Assembly: GCA_001769215.1 (NCBI GenBank)
Contig: MEOL01000037.1
Location: 124,001 to 188,000 of the forward strand
Direction: 5' to 3'
Source of the DNA: Bacteroidetes bacterium GWF2_41_31
GTDB taxonomy: Bacteria; Bacteroidota; Bacteroidia; Bacteroidales; F082
DNA length: 64,000 nt
Under the pieces are notes generated by a model. That model did no database searches. It worked only from the letters and a program-made list of their open reading frames with translations, and was not told the origin of the DNA. Shown piece after piece: positions 43,163-52,322 of the stretch. A program made the translations under genes and the position numbers. Position 1 is the stretch's first letter. Every line of letters begins with the position of its first letter.

Positions 43163-43633
43163 ATGTCAAGATTTAAATCCAAAAAAAGTAAAGGGTCACC
43201 TGCCATTAACACGTCTTCGTTGCCCGACATCATTTTCATGTTGCTGTTCTTCTTCATGGTAACTACCGTCATGCGTGAAGTTACACTGAAGGTGAAGACA
43301 AAATTACCTCAGGCTACCGAAATTCAGAAACTCGAAAAGAAATCGTTGGTGAGCTATATTTACATCGGCCCCCCCGTGAAATCTGCCCTTTATGGTACCA
43401 ACTCACGTATTCAGTTGAACGATACCTTTGCAACAATAGATAATATTCAGGAATTTGTGACCAAGGAACGCGAAGACCGCGATGAGGCCGACAAGAAATT
43501 CATCACCACCTCACTTAAAGTGGACGGATTAACAAAAATGGGTATTGTTTCCGATGTTAAACAGGAACTGCGTAAAGCAGGAGCTTTAAAAATTAACTAC
43601 TCAACCCGCAAAGGGAAAAAAGAAAAGAGATAA
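43163..43633 (+). CDS. exbD: ExbD/TolR-type biopolymer transporter, second copy
   Basis: The 156-residue protein repeats the ExbD plan: INTSSLPDIIFMLLFFFMV with the conserved membrane Asp, then a periplasmic domain (residues about 50-150) and a lysine-rich end. Two differing ExbD copies in one operon are typical of Bacteroidota and may assemble as a heterodimer inside the ExbB pentamer. A strong terminator follows immediately. Confidence 0.92.
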   Translation: MSRFKSKKSKGSPAINTSSLPDIIFMLLFFFMVTTVMREVTLKVKTKLPQATEIQKLEKKSLVSYIYIGPPVKSALYGTNSRIQLNDTFATIDNIQEFVTKEREDRDEADKKFITTSLKVDGLTKMGIVSDVKQELRKAGALKINYSTRKGKKEKR

Positions 43634-43642
43634 AAAACGCGA

Positions 43643-43682
43643 TAAAAAAAAAGCCTTCATCGATGATGAAGGCTTTTTTTTA
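43643..43682. terminator. Bidirectional intrinsic terminator between the Exb operon and rnr
   Basis: GCCTTCAT (43653-43660) pairs with ATGAAGGC (43666-43673), extendable by a C-G pair, flanked by A9 and T9 tracts. Its right end includes the rnr stop codon. Confidence 0.92.
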
Positions 43683-45827
43683 TTCAATTAACTTGAAATC
43701 CAGCTTTCGGTGTTCCAGATCCACATTCTTAACCAGTACTTTAACCTGATCGCCTAATCGATATATTTTATTGCTGTTACGTCCGATAATCCTATAATTG
43801 TCTTCGTCCAAATAGTAGTAATCATCATCAAAATCGGCAAAACGGATCAGGCCTTCGCTTCTCGAAATATTGAGTTCCACGAAAATGCCCCATTTGCTAA
43901 CGCCAGAGATCTTACCATCAAAAACTTTACCCATCTTATCGAGTAGAAATTCCACTTGTTTATATTTAATAGAATCGCGTTCGGCCTGCACGGCTTTACG
44001 TTCCATGTCGGATGAATGTTTGCACATCTCCTCATAAACCTCCTTATTGGCCGAAGGGCCACCATGCAAATAAATTTCGAGCAGACGATGTACCATCAAA
44101 TCGGGATAACGCCTGATGGGCGAGGTAAAATGTGAATAGAAAGGAAACGCCAGTCCATAATGCCCAATGTTGTCAGTTGAATACTCGGCTTTGGCCATCG
44201 TGCGAACGGCAATGGTTTCGATCATGCTCTCCTCCCCTTTCCCGTGAATCTTTTCAAACAAAGCATTATAGGAGGACGCCAGTGCTTCTCTCGAGTTCAC
44301 GTTGAGCGAATAACCCAATTTTTTAAGAAATTGAACAAAGGTATTTAGCTTTTCAGGGTTTGGTTCGTCATGAATCCGGTAAACAAACGTCTTGTTTTTT
44401 TTACCAGGTTCCGGTTTCCCTATGTATTCGGCCACGTGTTTATTCGCCAGCAGCATAAACTCTTCAACCAGGTGATTCGATTCCTTTTGTTCCTTGATAT
44501 AAGTTTCAATGGGCTTTCCTTTGTCATCCAGTTTAAATTTAATTTCTTCCGAATTGAAATTGATGGCACCGCTGTTAAACCGCTTTTTGCGCAATTGCGA
44601 GGCCAAGGCATGCAATACCTGGATTTCCGTATTGAATTCACCTTTCCCGGTTTCGATTATCTCCTGGGCCTCTTCATAGGTAAATCGCCTGTCGGAATGG
44701 ATGATGGTCTTTCCAAACCAACGATGGGTTACCTCTGCCTTTTGGTTCATGGAAAACACCGCTGAAAAAGTGAGCTTATCCTCATCGGGGCGCAGCGAAC
44801 AGACATTGTTCGATAGTTTCTCGGGCAACATGGGAATCACCCGGTCGACCAGATAAATGGAAGTACCACGTTCAAAAGCTTCTTTGTCGAGAGAGGTTCC
44901 CTGACGTACAAAATGACTCACATCGGCAATGTGTATTCCTACTTCCCACGAATTGTCGTCCTGCTTTTTAATGGAGATGGCGTCATCAAAGTCTTTGGCA
45001 TCGTAGGGGTCAATAGTCATGGTAAAGGTGTTCCTGAAATCTTTCCGAAGCGCTATTTCTTCTTTGCTTATGCTGGCATCCAATTTCTCGGCGGCCTGCT
45101 CCACCTCCCTGGAAAAGGAAAGAGGAAAGTCGTTGTCGGCGAGAATGGACTTCATCTCTACATCGTTATTCCCCGGCATCCCCAATACTTCGGTGATTTC
45201 ACCAAACGGGTTATTGGCATGCTCGGGCCATTCGATGATTTTTACAATCACCTTTTCTCCATTTTTAGCGTTCTTCAGGTGATCGGGTTGAATAAAAATG
45301 TCGTAAGGCATATTCTGGCTGTCGGCAATGACGAAACCAAAGTTTTTGTTGGTTTCAAGAATACCCACATAGGTGTCTTTACGTCTCTCGATCACCTCTG
45401 TAATCTGACCTTCGGTCTTGTGGTCCTTTCTTTTTGGAAAAAGAAATACCTTGACCAGATCACCATGCAGTGCATGGCCAACATTGCTTGAGGCAACAAA
45501 AATGTCATCGCCTCCTTCCTCCGAAATAATATAGGCTTTGCCGGTATTTTTCATGTCCACAGTTCCTGTTACATACTTTTTCTTGTTGGCCAAAGCCTGC
45601 AACCTCTCGGGGTTAAGCATGTATTTCCCGGTTTTCACTACCAGCAAGTCCTTGTTGGTAGTTAATTCGTCCAGTAGATTGAGTAGGTTACTGCGACCAG
45701 CCTTGTCGGTAATACCGATCAGGTGGCCAATTTGTTTGTAGTTATATTTTTTAAAAGGGTTCTCTGCAAAGATGCTGAGTACTACCCCTGCCATGGCATT
45801 TTTTGGATAGTTTGATTTTTTTGACAT
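43680..45827 (-). CDS. rnr: Ribonuclease R
   Basis: RNase R is a 3'-to-5' exoribonuclease that degrades structured RNA. The 715-residue protein has an N-terminal winged-helix-like segment, cold-shock domains, the RNB catalytic domain with IDPYDAKDFDDAIS near residue 270 holding the magnesium aspartates, HYGLAFPFYSHFTSPIRRYPD, and a C-terminal S1 domain (GKISGVSKWGIFVELNIS). Motif order and length are normal. The upstream ABC gene ends 11 bases before it on the same strand. Confidence 0.95.
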   Translation of the reverse strand: MSKKSNYPKNAMAGVVLSIFAENPFKKYNYKQIGHLIGITDKAGRSNLLNLLDELTTNKDLLVVKTGKYMLNPERLQALANKKKYVTGTVDMKNTGKAYIISEEGGDDIFVASSNVGHALHGDLVKVFLFPKRKDHKTEGQITEVIERRKDTYVGILETNKNFGFVIADSQNMPYDIFIQPDHLKNAKNGEKVIVKIIEWPEHANNPFGEITEVLGMPGNNDVEMKSILADNDFPLSFSREVEQAAEKLDASISKEEIALRKDFRNTFTMTIDPYDAKDFDDAISIKKQDDNSWEVGIHIADVSHFVRQGTSLDKEAFERGTSIYLVDRVIPMLPEKLSNNVCSLRPDEDKLTFSAVFSMNQKAEVTHRWFGKTIIHSDRRFTYEEAQEIIETGKGEFNTEIQVLHALASQLRKKRFNSGAINFNSEEIKFKLDDKGKPIETYIKEQKESNHLVEEFMLLANKHVAEYIGKPEPGKKNKTFVYRIHDEPNPEKLNTFVQFLKKLGYSLNVNSREALASSYNALFEKIHGKGEESMIETIAVRTMAKAEYSTDNIGHYGLAFPFYSHFTSPIRRYPDLMVHRLLEIYLHGGPSANKEVYEEMCKHSSDMERKAVQAERDSIKYKQVEFLLDKMGKVFDGKISGVSKWGIFVELNISRSEGLIRFADFDDDYYYLDEDNYRIIGRNSNKIYRLGDQVKVLVKNVDLEHRKLDFKLIE

Positions 45828-45838
45828 TTGATTGGTTA

Positions 45839-47527
45839 TTAAATTGTTGAGGTTAGTGAAGGAAGAGATGAAATCAGTTTACCGGTGTACTCCGATTTGG
45901 GATGATAATAAATCTCATCGGCATTTCCGATTTCCACTATTTTTCCGTCCTTCATCACCATAATTCTGTCGGACATGTATTTAACTACCGACAGGTCGTG
46001 TGAAATAAATATATAAGTAAATCCAAATTCTCGTTTTAGTTCATTCAGCAAATTTAACACTTTTGCCTGAACCGAGACATCCAGTGCCGAAACGGCTTCG
46101 TCGCAGATAATAAAGCGGGGGTTAAGTGCCAGGGCCCTGGCGATGACGATGCGTTGCCGCTGACCTCCCGAGAACTCATGCGGATAGCGGTTCATCTGTT
46201 GAGCCGTTAACCCAACACGTTCCAGCAACTCAGCAGCTTTAGTCAACCGTTCTTTCCTGTTTTTGATTAACTTGTGCACCTTCATGGGTTCCATAATGGC
46301 TTTGCCGATGCTCATCCGTGGATTAAGCGACGAATAGGGATCCTGGAAAACAATATTCAGGTTCCGACGGGTGGCTTTAAGCGCCTGGCGCGAAATGTGC
46401 ATCAGGTCGTTGCCTTCAAATAAAATAGTGCCTTCATCGGGTTGTATAAGTTGCAGTATGGCTCGCCCGAGCGTCGACTTACCACATCCGGATTCACCTA
46501 CCAGACCCAGTGTTTCACCCGGGAAAACCTGAAAAGATACTTCATTTACCGCTTTCATTTCGCGGGTAACCTTTCCCAATAAATTGCGTTCCACAGGATA
46601 ACTTTTGGTGAGATTTGTTACATCCAACGCAGGTTTCAATCCTTTTAACTGATAATCGACCGGATTTCTGGTCAGTATTTCATTGGTGGGTTTCAGTTCA
46701 GTGGTTCCATGTAAAAAATCTTCGATTACCGGAAGGTGTTCGGGCCTGGAATCCAGGGGTGGACGGCATGCCAGAAGTCCTTTTGTATAGGGATGTTGCG
46801 GATGGGTAAAAACGTCGGAGCAAAGACCTTGTTCCACAATACTTCCTTTGTACATCACCGCAACCCGGTCGGCTACCCTGGATACCACACCCAGATCGTG
46901 GCTGATAAACACCAGACTCATGCCCTTGGTTTTACGCAGGTGGTCGAGCAGTTCAAGAATCTCCTTTTGCACCGTTACATCCAATGCTGTGGTAGGTTCG
47001 TCAGCAATCAGCAGCGAAGGGTTGTTGGCGATGGCGATGGCAATCATCACACGTTGTTTCTGTCCACCCGAAAGTTCGTGGGGATAGGAACGGAGCATTT
47101 GTTCGGGTCTGGGAAGGTTTACCTGTTTAAAAAGAGAAATCACCTGTGCATTGGCCTCTTTGGAGGATACTTTTTGATGACGGAGAATACTTTCTGCCAC
47201 CTGATTGCCGCAGCGCATCACCGGATTGAGCGAAGTCATGGGTTCCTGGAAAATCATGGCGATTTGTTGTCCCCGAAACAGGTTCATTTCTTTTGACGAT
47301 AAAGCCAGCAAATTGGTGTTTTTGAAAACAATTTTCCCGGAACGAAGTAGTGCTTGCTTCGGGAGCAGTCCCATGATGGCCAGTGCCGTGAGCGACTTGC
47401 CGGAACCAGATTCACCCACCAGTCCGATAGATTCACCTTTTTTTAGGGTCAAATCAATTCCGCTGACGGCCGTGGTTTCTTCCGTTCTGTTTTTAAATGC
47501 GATATGTAGATTTTCAATGTGGAGCAA
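45839..47527 (-). CDS. Double ATP-binding protein of a peptide/nickel-type ABC transporter
   Basis: The 562-residue protein fuses two complete ATPase halves. Half 1 has the Walker A GESGSGKS (38-45) and signature LSGGQKQR; half 2 has GESGCGKST near 345 and FSGGQRQR, with [16 protein letters not shown] and [16 protein letters not shown] as Walker B regions. This is the GsiA/YejF layout, where one polypeptide replaces the DppD/DppF pair in oligopeptide import. No permease or binding protein gene lies nearby, so it is an orphan ATPase here and its partners must be elsewhere. Confidence 0.92.
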   Translation of the reverse strand: MLHIENLHIAFKNRTEETTAVSGIDLTLKKGESIGLVGESGSGKSLTALAIMGLLPKQALLRSGKIVFKNTNLLALSSKEMNLFRGQQIAMIFQEPMTSLNPVMRCGNQVAESILRHQKVSSKEANAQVISLFKQVNLPRPEQMLRSYPHELSGGQKQRVMIAIAIANNPSLLIADEPTTALDVTVQKEILELLDHLRKTKGMSLVFISHDLGVVSRVADRVAVMYKGSIVEQGLCSDVFTHPQHPYTKGLLACRPPLDSRPEHLPVIEDFLHGTTELKPTNEILTRNPVDYQLKGLKPALDVTNLTKSYPVERNLLGKVTREMKAVNEVSFQVFPGETLGLVGESGCGKSTLGRAILQLIQPDEGTILFEGNDLMHISRQALKATRRNLNIVFQDPYSSLNPRMSIGKAIMEPMKVHKLIKNRKERLTKAAELLERVGLTAQQMNRYPHEFSGGQRQRIVIARALALNPRFIICDEAVSALDVSVQAKVLNLLNELKREFGFTYIFISHDLSVVKYMSDRIMVMKDGKIVEIGNADEIYYHPKSEYTGKLISSLPSLTSTI

Positions 47528-47905
47528 AATGGTTCTTCAGTTATGAGGCCCAAAGTTACTCAAAATGGAGCTGTGGAGGATGAGTGAAGAAATAAAGTGG
47601 TGATAGGAAGCCTGGATATTTTAAAAATCTTTAAGAAAACATTACTGTCACGATTTGAAATGGGACAGAGTTACACTTATTTTTTTTATAAAGAGATATA
47701 GCTTCATATTCTCATTGCAAATTTTCTTCCTGGATTTTCACGACCTCTGTTCATTAAAATAATTCCTATTTTTGGTTTATCACAGAAAAGAAAGAATTTA
47801 GGTTATATCTGACAAGTACAAATATTGAAATGATGTTTAGTTGGTTTATTCAATCATAGTAAACTGATGTCAAATAGTAGGATTCAGATCATTAACTAAA
47901 ACCAA
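47528..47905. other. 378-base intergenic region
   Basis: This AT-rich spacer lies between divergent genes. I see a TATTTTTG box at 47767-47774 that could begin a transcript with a leader of about 130 bases into the GNAT gene, but no clear -33 element. No ORF, tRNA or stable hairpin stands out. Confidence 0.5.
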
Positions 47906-48442
47906 ATGAACGTAATATTAGAAACAGAAAGATTGCTGCTACGGGAATTGAATTTGAATGATTCTCAATTTATGATCGAATTGCTCAACAGTCCCGGTTG
48001 GTTGCAATTTATTGGTGACCGGAATGTTCGGACAGAAACCCAGTCCATGGCCTACCTTGAGCACGGTCCACTGAGAAGCTACAGAGAAAATGGCTTTGGA
48101 TTGTATTTGGTGGAAAGAAAATCGGACCACCTGGGGGTGGGTCTTTGTGGTATACTGAAACGTGATTTTCTGGAAGTTCCCGATATCGGATTTGCCTTTC
48201 TACCTGAATTCAATGGTATGGGCTATGCTTATGAAAGTGCCGGTGCAACAATGAAATATGCCACCGACACTTTAAAAATCCCGCACCTTTGTGCCATTAC
48301 AACTCCGGAAAATGTTCGTTCAATACGGCTTTTGGAGAAAATCGGACTGAAATTATCCGGCACCATTCTATATCCTGAAACCAATGAGGAGTTGCTCCTG
48401 TTTAGCACTAAGAGTGATGTGCAGGTCTACCGGCTAACTTAA
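47906..48442 (+). CDS. GNAT family N-acetyltransferase (RimJ/RimL-like)
   Basis: The 178-residue protein opens with LETERLLLRELNLNDSQFM, the standard start of RimJ/RimL-type GNAT enzymes, has IGFAFLPEFNGMGYAYESA, which corresponds to the acetyl-CoA pyrophosphate-binding region, and ends with the conserved NVRSIRLLEKIGLKLSG. The family acetylates N-terminal amines or small molecules using acetyl-CoA. The substrate cannot be told from sequence, and no informative neighbour is present. Confidence 0.92.
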   Translation: MNVILETERLLLRELNLNDSQFMIELLNSPGWLQFIGDRNVRTETQSMAYLEHGPLRSYRENGFGLYLVERKSDHLGVGLCGILKRDFLEVPDIGFAFLPEFNGMGYAYESAGATMKYATDTLKIPHLCAITTPENVRSIRLLEKIGLKLSGTILYPETNEELLLFSTKSDVQVYRLT

Positions 48443-48528
48443 TAATTGTATATTGCAACATTCTGACCAACATCTGGAATACGGGTTGATTGTGGTTATT
48501 TAATTGATTATCAGAAGAAAGAAAAAGC

Positions 48529-49179
48529 ATGTGTTTTTCACCGGAAGCCAGTTTCGCAGGGGGCGTTGTACTTATTTCCATAGGTGTTGCTACTGTCAGG
48601 CGCATACAAAAACCCTCTCAGTTGTTGTTTGCCTTGATTCCGATTTTCTTTGGACTTCAGCAATTGGCTGAGGGATTCGTGTGGGTATCGTTGCAAAATC
48701 CTGAATATTTTCAGATTCAAAAGGCGAGTACCTTGGCCTATTTAATATTCGCACAGGTTTTTTGGCCTGCCTACATTCCTCTTTCGGTACTGCTTATGGA
48801 AGAAAATCAAAAGAGAAAACGAATTTTAAAGGTATTTCTAGTTACCGGGATTGTGGTGTTTTTGTATTATACTTTTTGTTTGATTTACTTTGATGTCTAC
48901 CCGCAGATTGAACATTACCATATTCGCTATTATAAGGGTTTCCCAAAATTTTTAAACAATCCGGTACTTGCCATTTACCTGATTTCTACGCTTGCTCCGT
49001 TGTTTATTTCGACCATAAAGGGACTCCGGTATTTCGGGGCATTGATGTTTTTTTCGTGCTTGGTAACAGCCATTTTCTATACACAATACCTCACTTCGGT
49101 GTGGTGCTTTTTTGCAGCGATCATCAGTTTGGTGATCTATTGGATCGTCAGGGATTTAAACAGGAAATCCATCGATTAA
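48529..49179 (+). CDS. DUF6629-like membrane protein
   Basis: The 216-residue protein has seven predicted membrane helices. The N-terminus MCFSPEASFAGGVVLISIG resembles the MCFSA(T/S)ASF opening of the DUF6629 family of membrane proteins, whose function is unknown. The pair of aromatic-rich helices GLQQLAEGFVWVSLQ and YLIFAQVFWPAYIPLSVLL fits the same family. It stands 86 bases after the GNAT gene. No catalytic residues are visible. Confidence 0.7.
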   Translation: MCFSPEASFAGGVVLISIGVATVRRIQKPSQLLFALIPIFFGLQQLAEGFVWVSLQNPEYFQIQKASTLAYLIFAQVFWPAYIPLSVLLMEENQKRKRILKVFLVTGIVVFLYYTFCLIYFDVYPQIEHYHIRYYKGFPKFLNNPVLAIYLISTLAPLFISTIKGLRYFGALMFFSCLVTAIFYTQYLTSVWCFFAAIISLVIYWIVRDLNRKSID

Positions 49180-49305
49180 ATCCTGCCCTGCACTCTGCTG
49201 CGATAAATGTTTTCCGGCAGTGGTATTTGTCAGAGTAGACTTCCCTTCAATAATATACATTAAATATTTTACCCCTGTAATCCAGGTAATTAAAACTTAA
49301 ATTTT

Positions 49306-49313
49306 TAGTTTTG
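49306..49313 (+). promoter_or_regulatory. Possible -7 box of the aminotransferase gene
   Basis: TAGTTTTG matches the -7 consensus in the 267-base spacer 49180-49446, 133 bases before the ATG. I found no -33 element at the usual spacing; the rest of the spacer shows nothing else. Confidence 0.3.
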
Positions 49314-49446
49314 TATAAAGAAAGTCGGGTGACAGGAAACTGTTATTTCAGATTTAATATGGGACATCTTTCAATTTCAGTCAGTAACGGGATGGACCGA
49401 AATCCCACTTACCTAAAGATCACATACGTTAACGGAAATTGGAAAA

Positions 49447-51459
49447 ATGGAAACTGTTAAAAACACAAAAAAGAAAATCCTTAAAGCTACTGAATCAGAA
49501 CAGAATGGGAAAGGTATTTCCGGAAAAATTGACCAGTTTGACGCATATTCAGCACTCGAACAAGGAGTGCAGCTGGCACTCAATACCTATGCCAATGTTC
49601 ATCGGGGCAGCGGACACAACTCCATGGTGTCCACCCGTTTATATGATCAGGCCAGGGATATAGTCCTTGAATACCTGGCTTTGAACAAAAACAAATTCGT
49701 GGTGATCTTTTGCACACGCAGAAGTATCGCTTTATTAATGACACAACTTGCCCCGGGATCTTATAAAAGTATTTCAGGTGAGGACATAGGTCTTTCGCTG
49801 GGAGTGTGGGCATTAGCCGTTAACAAAAAAGCCTTACCTCAGGGCGCACCTTTGTTTTCAGGTGGAGGAACCACCAAACTTGTTTCCAAAGATTGGGTGA
49901 TATGGGCGGATGCGCCGGAGAAGTTCGAGGCTGGTACGCCCGCTATAATGAATGTTATAGCCTTTGCCAAAGCACTACATCTGGTACAACAAAAGGGGAA
50001 AGACATTTTTCTGAATCCCGCGGTTGAAATGCTGACTGCCGCCGAAATTCTGTATCAGGATCCACTGGAGAGTTACTCGGGAAAGGAATTGCTGCATGAA
50101 CTCAGGCAAACCCTGATAGGACGTGATGTACGGGTTCCGACAATGGAAGGGGGGAGATCTTTCATCAATCTGGATAATAGCGCCAGCACGCCCACCTTTA
50201 CTCCTGTCTGGAACGCCTTTCGGCAAACATGGTGTCAATCTGCACAGGTAAAGCAGGAAATTATTCGAGAAGTGAAGTCCATCTGCGCCAACATGCTGGG
50301 GGCGCCCTTGTCTGACTACGAGGTGATTTTCACTTCCAATACCACAGAAGCCATCAACCTGGTGGCTGAAAGTCTGGGCCATGAATCCAAAGTAAACATT
50401 GAGCCTGTTGTCCTCAATACACTGCTCGAACATTCCTCGAATGACCTGCCCTGGCGCATGGTTCCCGGCCATTCACTGATCCGGTTGTCGGTAGACCCCG
50501 AAGGCTTTTTGGATTTAAATGAATTGGAAACTATGCTGATTGATTATAATCAAAAAGGCCTGTATGGTAAAAAGCGAATCAGGTTGGTAGCCATAAGTGG
50601 TGCATCTAATGTGCTGGGCATCTGCAATAATTTAGAAGAGATCGGCAGGATCGTTCACCAGTTTGGAGCACAACTGCTGGTAGATGCAGCACAACTGGTC
50701 GCTCACCGAAAGGTCGACATGGAAAAATGCGGGATAGATTATCTCGTTTTCTCTGCTCACAAGGTGTACGCGCCATTCGGTACGGGTGCTCTGGTCGCGG
50801 GGAAGGGTTTGCTTCATTTTAACACCGAAGAACTGGAACTGATTCAATTATCCGGCGAAGAAAATGCAGGAGGCATCGCTGCGCTGGGCAAGGCATTGGT
50901 GCTACTGCAACGGATTGGAATGGACCTGATCAGGGAGGAAGAACAGGCTTTGACCAGGAGGGCTATGCAAGGCATGACGCACATCCCCGGTCTCGAAATT
51001 TATGGCACAAAAAATCCGGACTCTCCCGGATTTAACCACAAGGTTGGCGTCATTGTTTTCAACATAAAGAACAAGATGCCTAACCGGGTGGCTAAACAAT
51101 TGGCCTTGCAGGGAGGAATAGGTGTGAGCTACGGATGTCATTGCGCGCATATCATGGTCAAACACATTCTTCACATCACTCCTTTTCTTGAACAATTCCA
51201 GCGCCTGATTCAAACCTTATTCCCGAAGTTCAGGTTTCTGGGTGTCATCCGGGTGAGCCTGGGCATTGAGAACACCGAAGAGGATGTGGATATCCTGATT
51301 CAGGTGCTGAACCAAATTACAGGAAAACCCCGGAAATCAGCGGACAAACTCTCTGGCACTGCATCTAAAGGAACACCCATTTTAAGCCAGAAAGAGGTAC
51401 AACAACAGGTAAATAATTTCGTCAATGAAGTGGCCTTGAAGGTCTATTCATCATCATAA
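49447..51459 (+). CDS. Class-V aminotransferase/cysteine desulfurase-like protein with a degenerate extra N-terminal copy
   Basis: The 670-residue product is nearly twice the size of normal cysteine desulfurases. Residues about 235-620 form a complete class-V fold: NLDNSASTPTFTPVW, VIFTSNTTEAINLVAES, LLEHSSNDLPWR, QLLVDAAQLVAH, and YLVFSAHKVYAPFGTGAL with the PLP lysine; YGCHCAH matches the position of the catalytic cysteine in SufS-type enzymes. Residues about 40-215 look like a second, shortened copy: ANVHRGSGHNSMVSTRLYD with a following helix is followed directly by LSGGG-like and EAGTPAIMNVIAFAKAL segments. The middle with the lysine is missing. It may be a sulfur-transfer or selenocysteine-lyase-type enzyme; no suf partner is near. 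Confidence 0.75.
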   Translation: METVKNTKKKILKATESEQNGKGISGKIDQFDAYSALEQGVQLALNTYANVHRGSGHNSMVSTRLYDQARDIVLEYLALNKNKFVVIFCTRRSIALLMTQLAPGSYKSISGEDIGLSLGVWALAVNKKALPQGAPLFSGGGTTKLVSKDWVIWADAPEKFEAGTPAIMNVIAFAKALHLVQQKGKDIFLNPAVEMLTAAEILYQDPLESYSGKELLHELRQTLIGRDVRVPTMEGGRSFINLDNSASTPTFTPVWNAFRQTWCQSAQVKQEIIREVKSICANMLGAPLSDYEVIFTSNTTEAINLVAESLGHESKVNIEPVVLNTLLEHSSNDLPWRMVPGHSLIRLSVDPEGFLDLNELETMLIDYNQKGLYGKKRIRLVAISGASNVLGICNNLEEIGRIVHQFGAQLLVDAAQLVAHRKVDMEKCGIDYLVFSAHKVYAPFGTGALVAGKGLLHFNTEELELIQLSGEENAGGIAALGKALVLLQRIGMDLIREEEQALTRRAMQGMTHIPGLEIYGTKNPDSPGFNHKVGVIVFNIKNKMPNRVAKQLALQGGIGVSYGCHCAHIMVKHILHITPFLEQFQRLIQTLFPKFRFLGVIRVSLGIENTEEDVDILIQVLNQITGKPRKSADKLSGTASKGTPILSQKEVQQQVNNFVNEVALKVYSSS

Positions 51460-51571
51460 CGGTATCATTTTACACTATTTGAATCCGAATCTTACCTTTG
51501 ATACTCCAGAATGGGGTTGTTTTTATAAAGTGTTATCCTTTCGGAAGGATTGAGGAAACACACTTCAGTGC

Positions 51572-51661
51572 ATGAACAAACATCATATAAAAGCCGTGAA
51601 CTGTTTAGTTGTAACTATCATCATGATGTCCTTTATGGGAAGCTATTTTTTCTATTTTTGA
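51572..51661 (+). CDS. Possible 29-residue membrane peptide
   Basis: A short frame with ATG at 51572 encodes 29 residues with a basic start (MNKHHIK) and a hydrophobic helix (CLVVTIIMMSFMG), ending three bases before the ATG at 51665. It could be a leader or small membrane protein translationally coupled to the thioredoxin-like gene. However a -7-like box (TATTTTTG, 51653-51660) lies in its last codons, which would place the transcript start after it. The two readings conflict, so confidence is low. Confidence 0.25.
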   Translation: MNKHHIKAVNCLVVTIIMMSFMGSYFFYF

Positions 51662-51664
51662 AAA

Positions 51665-51934
51665 ATGAATGAAAACAAATCCATTTCAATAGAGATGTAC
51701 TACACATTTACTTGTCCAAATTGTAAAGTGCTGAGCCGCATGCTCGATGACGTACTGCCACAGTTTGGGAGAAAGTTTGTTTTGAAGAAAACGAATGCAA
51801 ATATGCCTGTGGGTATGATAAAAACAATGAAGTTGGGCATTCATGCTGTTCCGGCACTGCTGGTTGACCAGAAAATTGTTTTCAGAAGTGTTCCAACGAG
51901 AGAAGAATTAATCAATATATTAAGTAGTTATTAA
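51665..51934 (+). CDS. Small thioredoxin-like protein with CPNC motif
   Basis: The 89-residue protein has a single thioredoxin fold: a strand IEMYYTFTCPNCKVLSRML with the redox pair Cys17/Cys20, a helix, and the cis-proline strand HAVPALLVDQKIVF. The shortness and the CPNC motif resemble glutaredoxin/Trx-like redox proteins or small thiol-disulfide carriers. The gene has no signal peptide, so it is cytoplasmic. It lies 17 bases upstream of a small membrane protein, which may be its partner. Confidence 0.85.
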   Translation: MNENKSISIEMYYTFTCPNCKVLSRMLDDVLPQFGRKFVLKKTNANMPVGMIKTMKLGIHAVPALLVDQKIVFRSVPTREELINILSSY

Positions 51935-51951
51935 TCAAAACAAAAGAGAAA

Positions 51952-52179
51952 ATGGAAGCAAAGAAAAAATTAAGATGCCCGCTTGGGGTTCCCGGTGGAA
52001 TTTTAGCTGCATTGATTGGCTTGACCGGAGTGATTGTCAACATCATTCACTTCAACTGGTTTGAGTTGATTACTTCACTGGCTTTGTTGTTGCTGGCCTT
52101 GCCATTCGTTCGTGTAATGATGATGGTACATTCTGCCAACGACCGATTGGACGAATTAGAAAGCAAAATGAATAAATAA
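51952..52179 (+). CDS. Small two-helix membrane protein
   Basis: The 75-residue product has two predicted membrane helices (VPGGILAALIGLTGVIV and ELITSLALLLLALPFVRVM) and a charged C-terminal tail rich in Asp/Glu. I do not recognise the family. Its position 17 bases after the thioredoxin-like gene suggests cotranscription. Confidence 0.6.
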   Translation: MEAKKKLRCPLGVPGGILAALIGLTGVIVNIIHFNWFELITSLALLLLALPFVRVMMMVHSANDRLDELESKMNK

Positions 52180-52279
52180 CTGGAGAAAAACATTTCTGTT
52201 TGGGGAGTTCTGTCATAGCCTGTTTTAAGAAGGGTTATGCCATGCAATTCGATGCTGAGACTTTGCAGGAATATTTCAT

Positions 52280-52312
52280 TTTGATCATCAGAAATCTAAC
52301 ATTTTAACTTTA
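52280..52312 (+). promoter_or_regulatory. Probable promoter of the beta-barrel/L-domain pair
   Basis: TTTG at 52280-52283, 21 bases, TAACTTTA at 52305-52312 (last base of the -7 box deviates), 10 bases before the ATG at 52323. Confidence 0.45.
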
Positions 52313-52322
52313 CCTATTCAAC

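Noticed and set aside
44913-45491. Plus-strand frame of 192 codons inside rnr
   Set aside because: RNB and S1 motifs in the minus frame explain the sequence.
46736-47296. Plus-strand frame of 186 codons inside the double ABC ATPase
   Set aside because: It is a shadow of the coding strand; both ATPase motif sets are on the minus strand.
47528-47905. A small gene or structured RNA upstream of the GNAT gene
   Set aside because: No frame with coding character and no stable hairpin was found.
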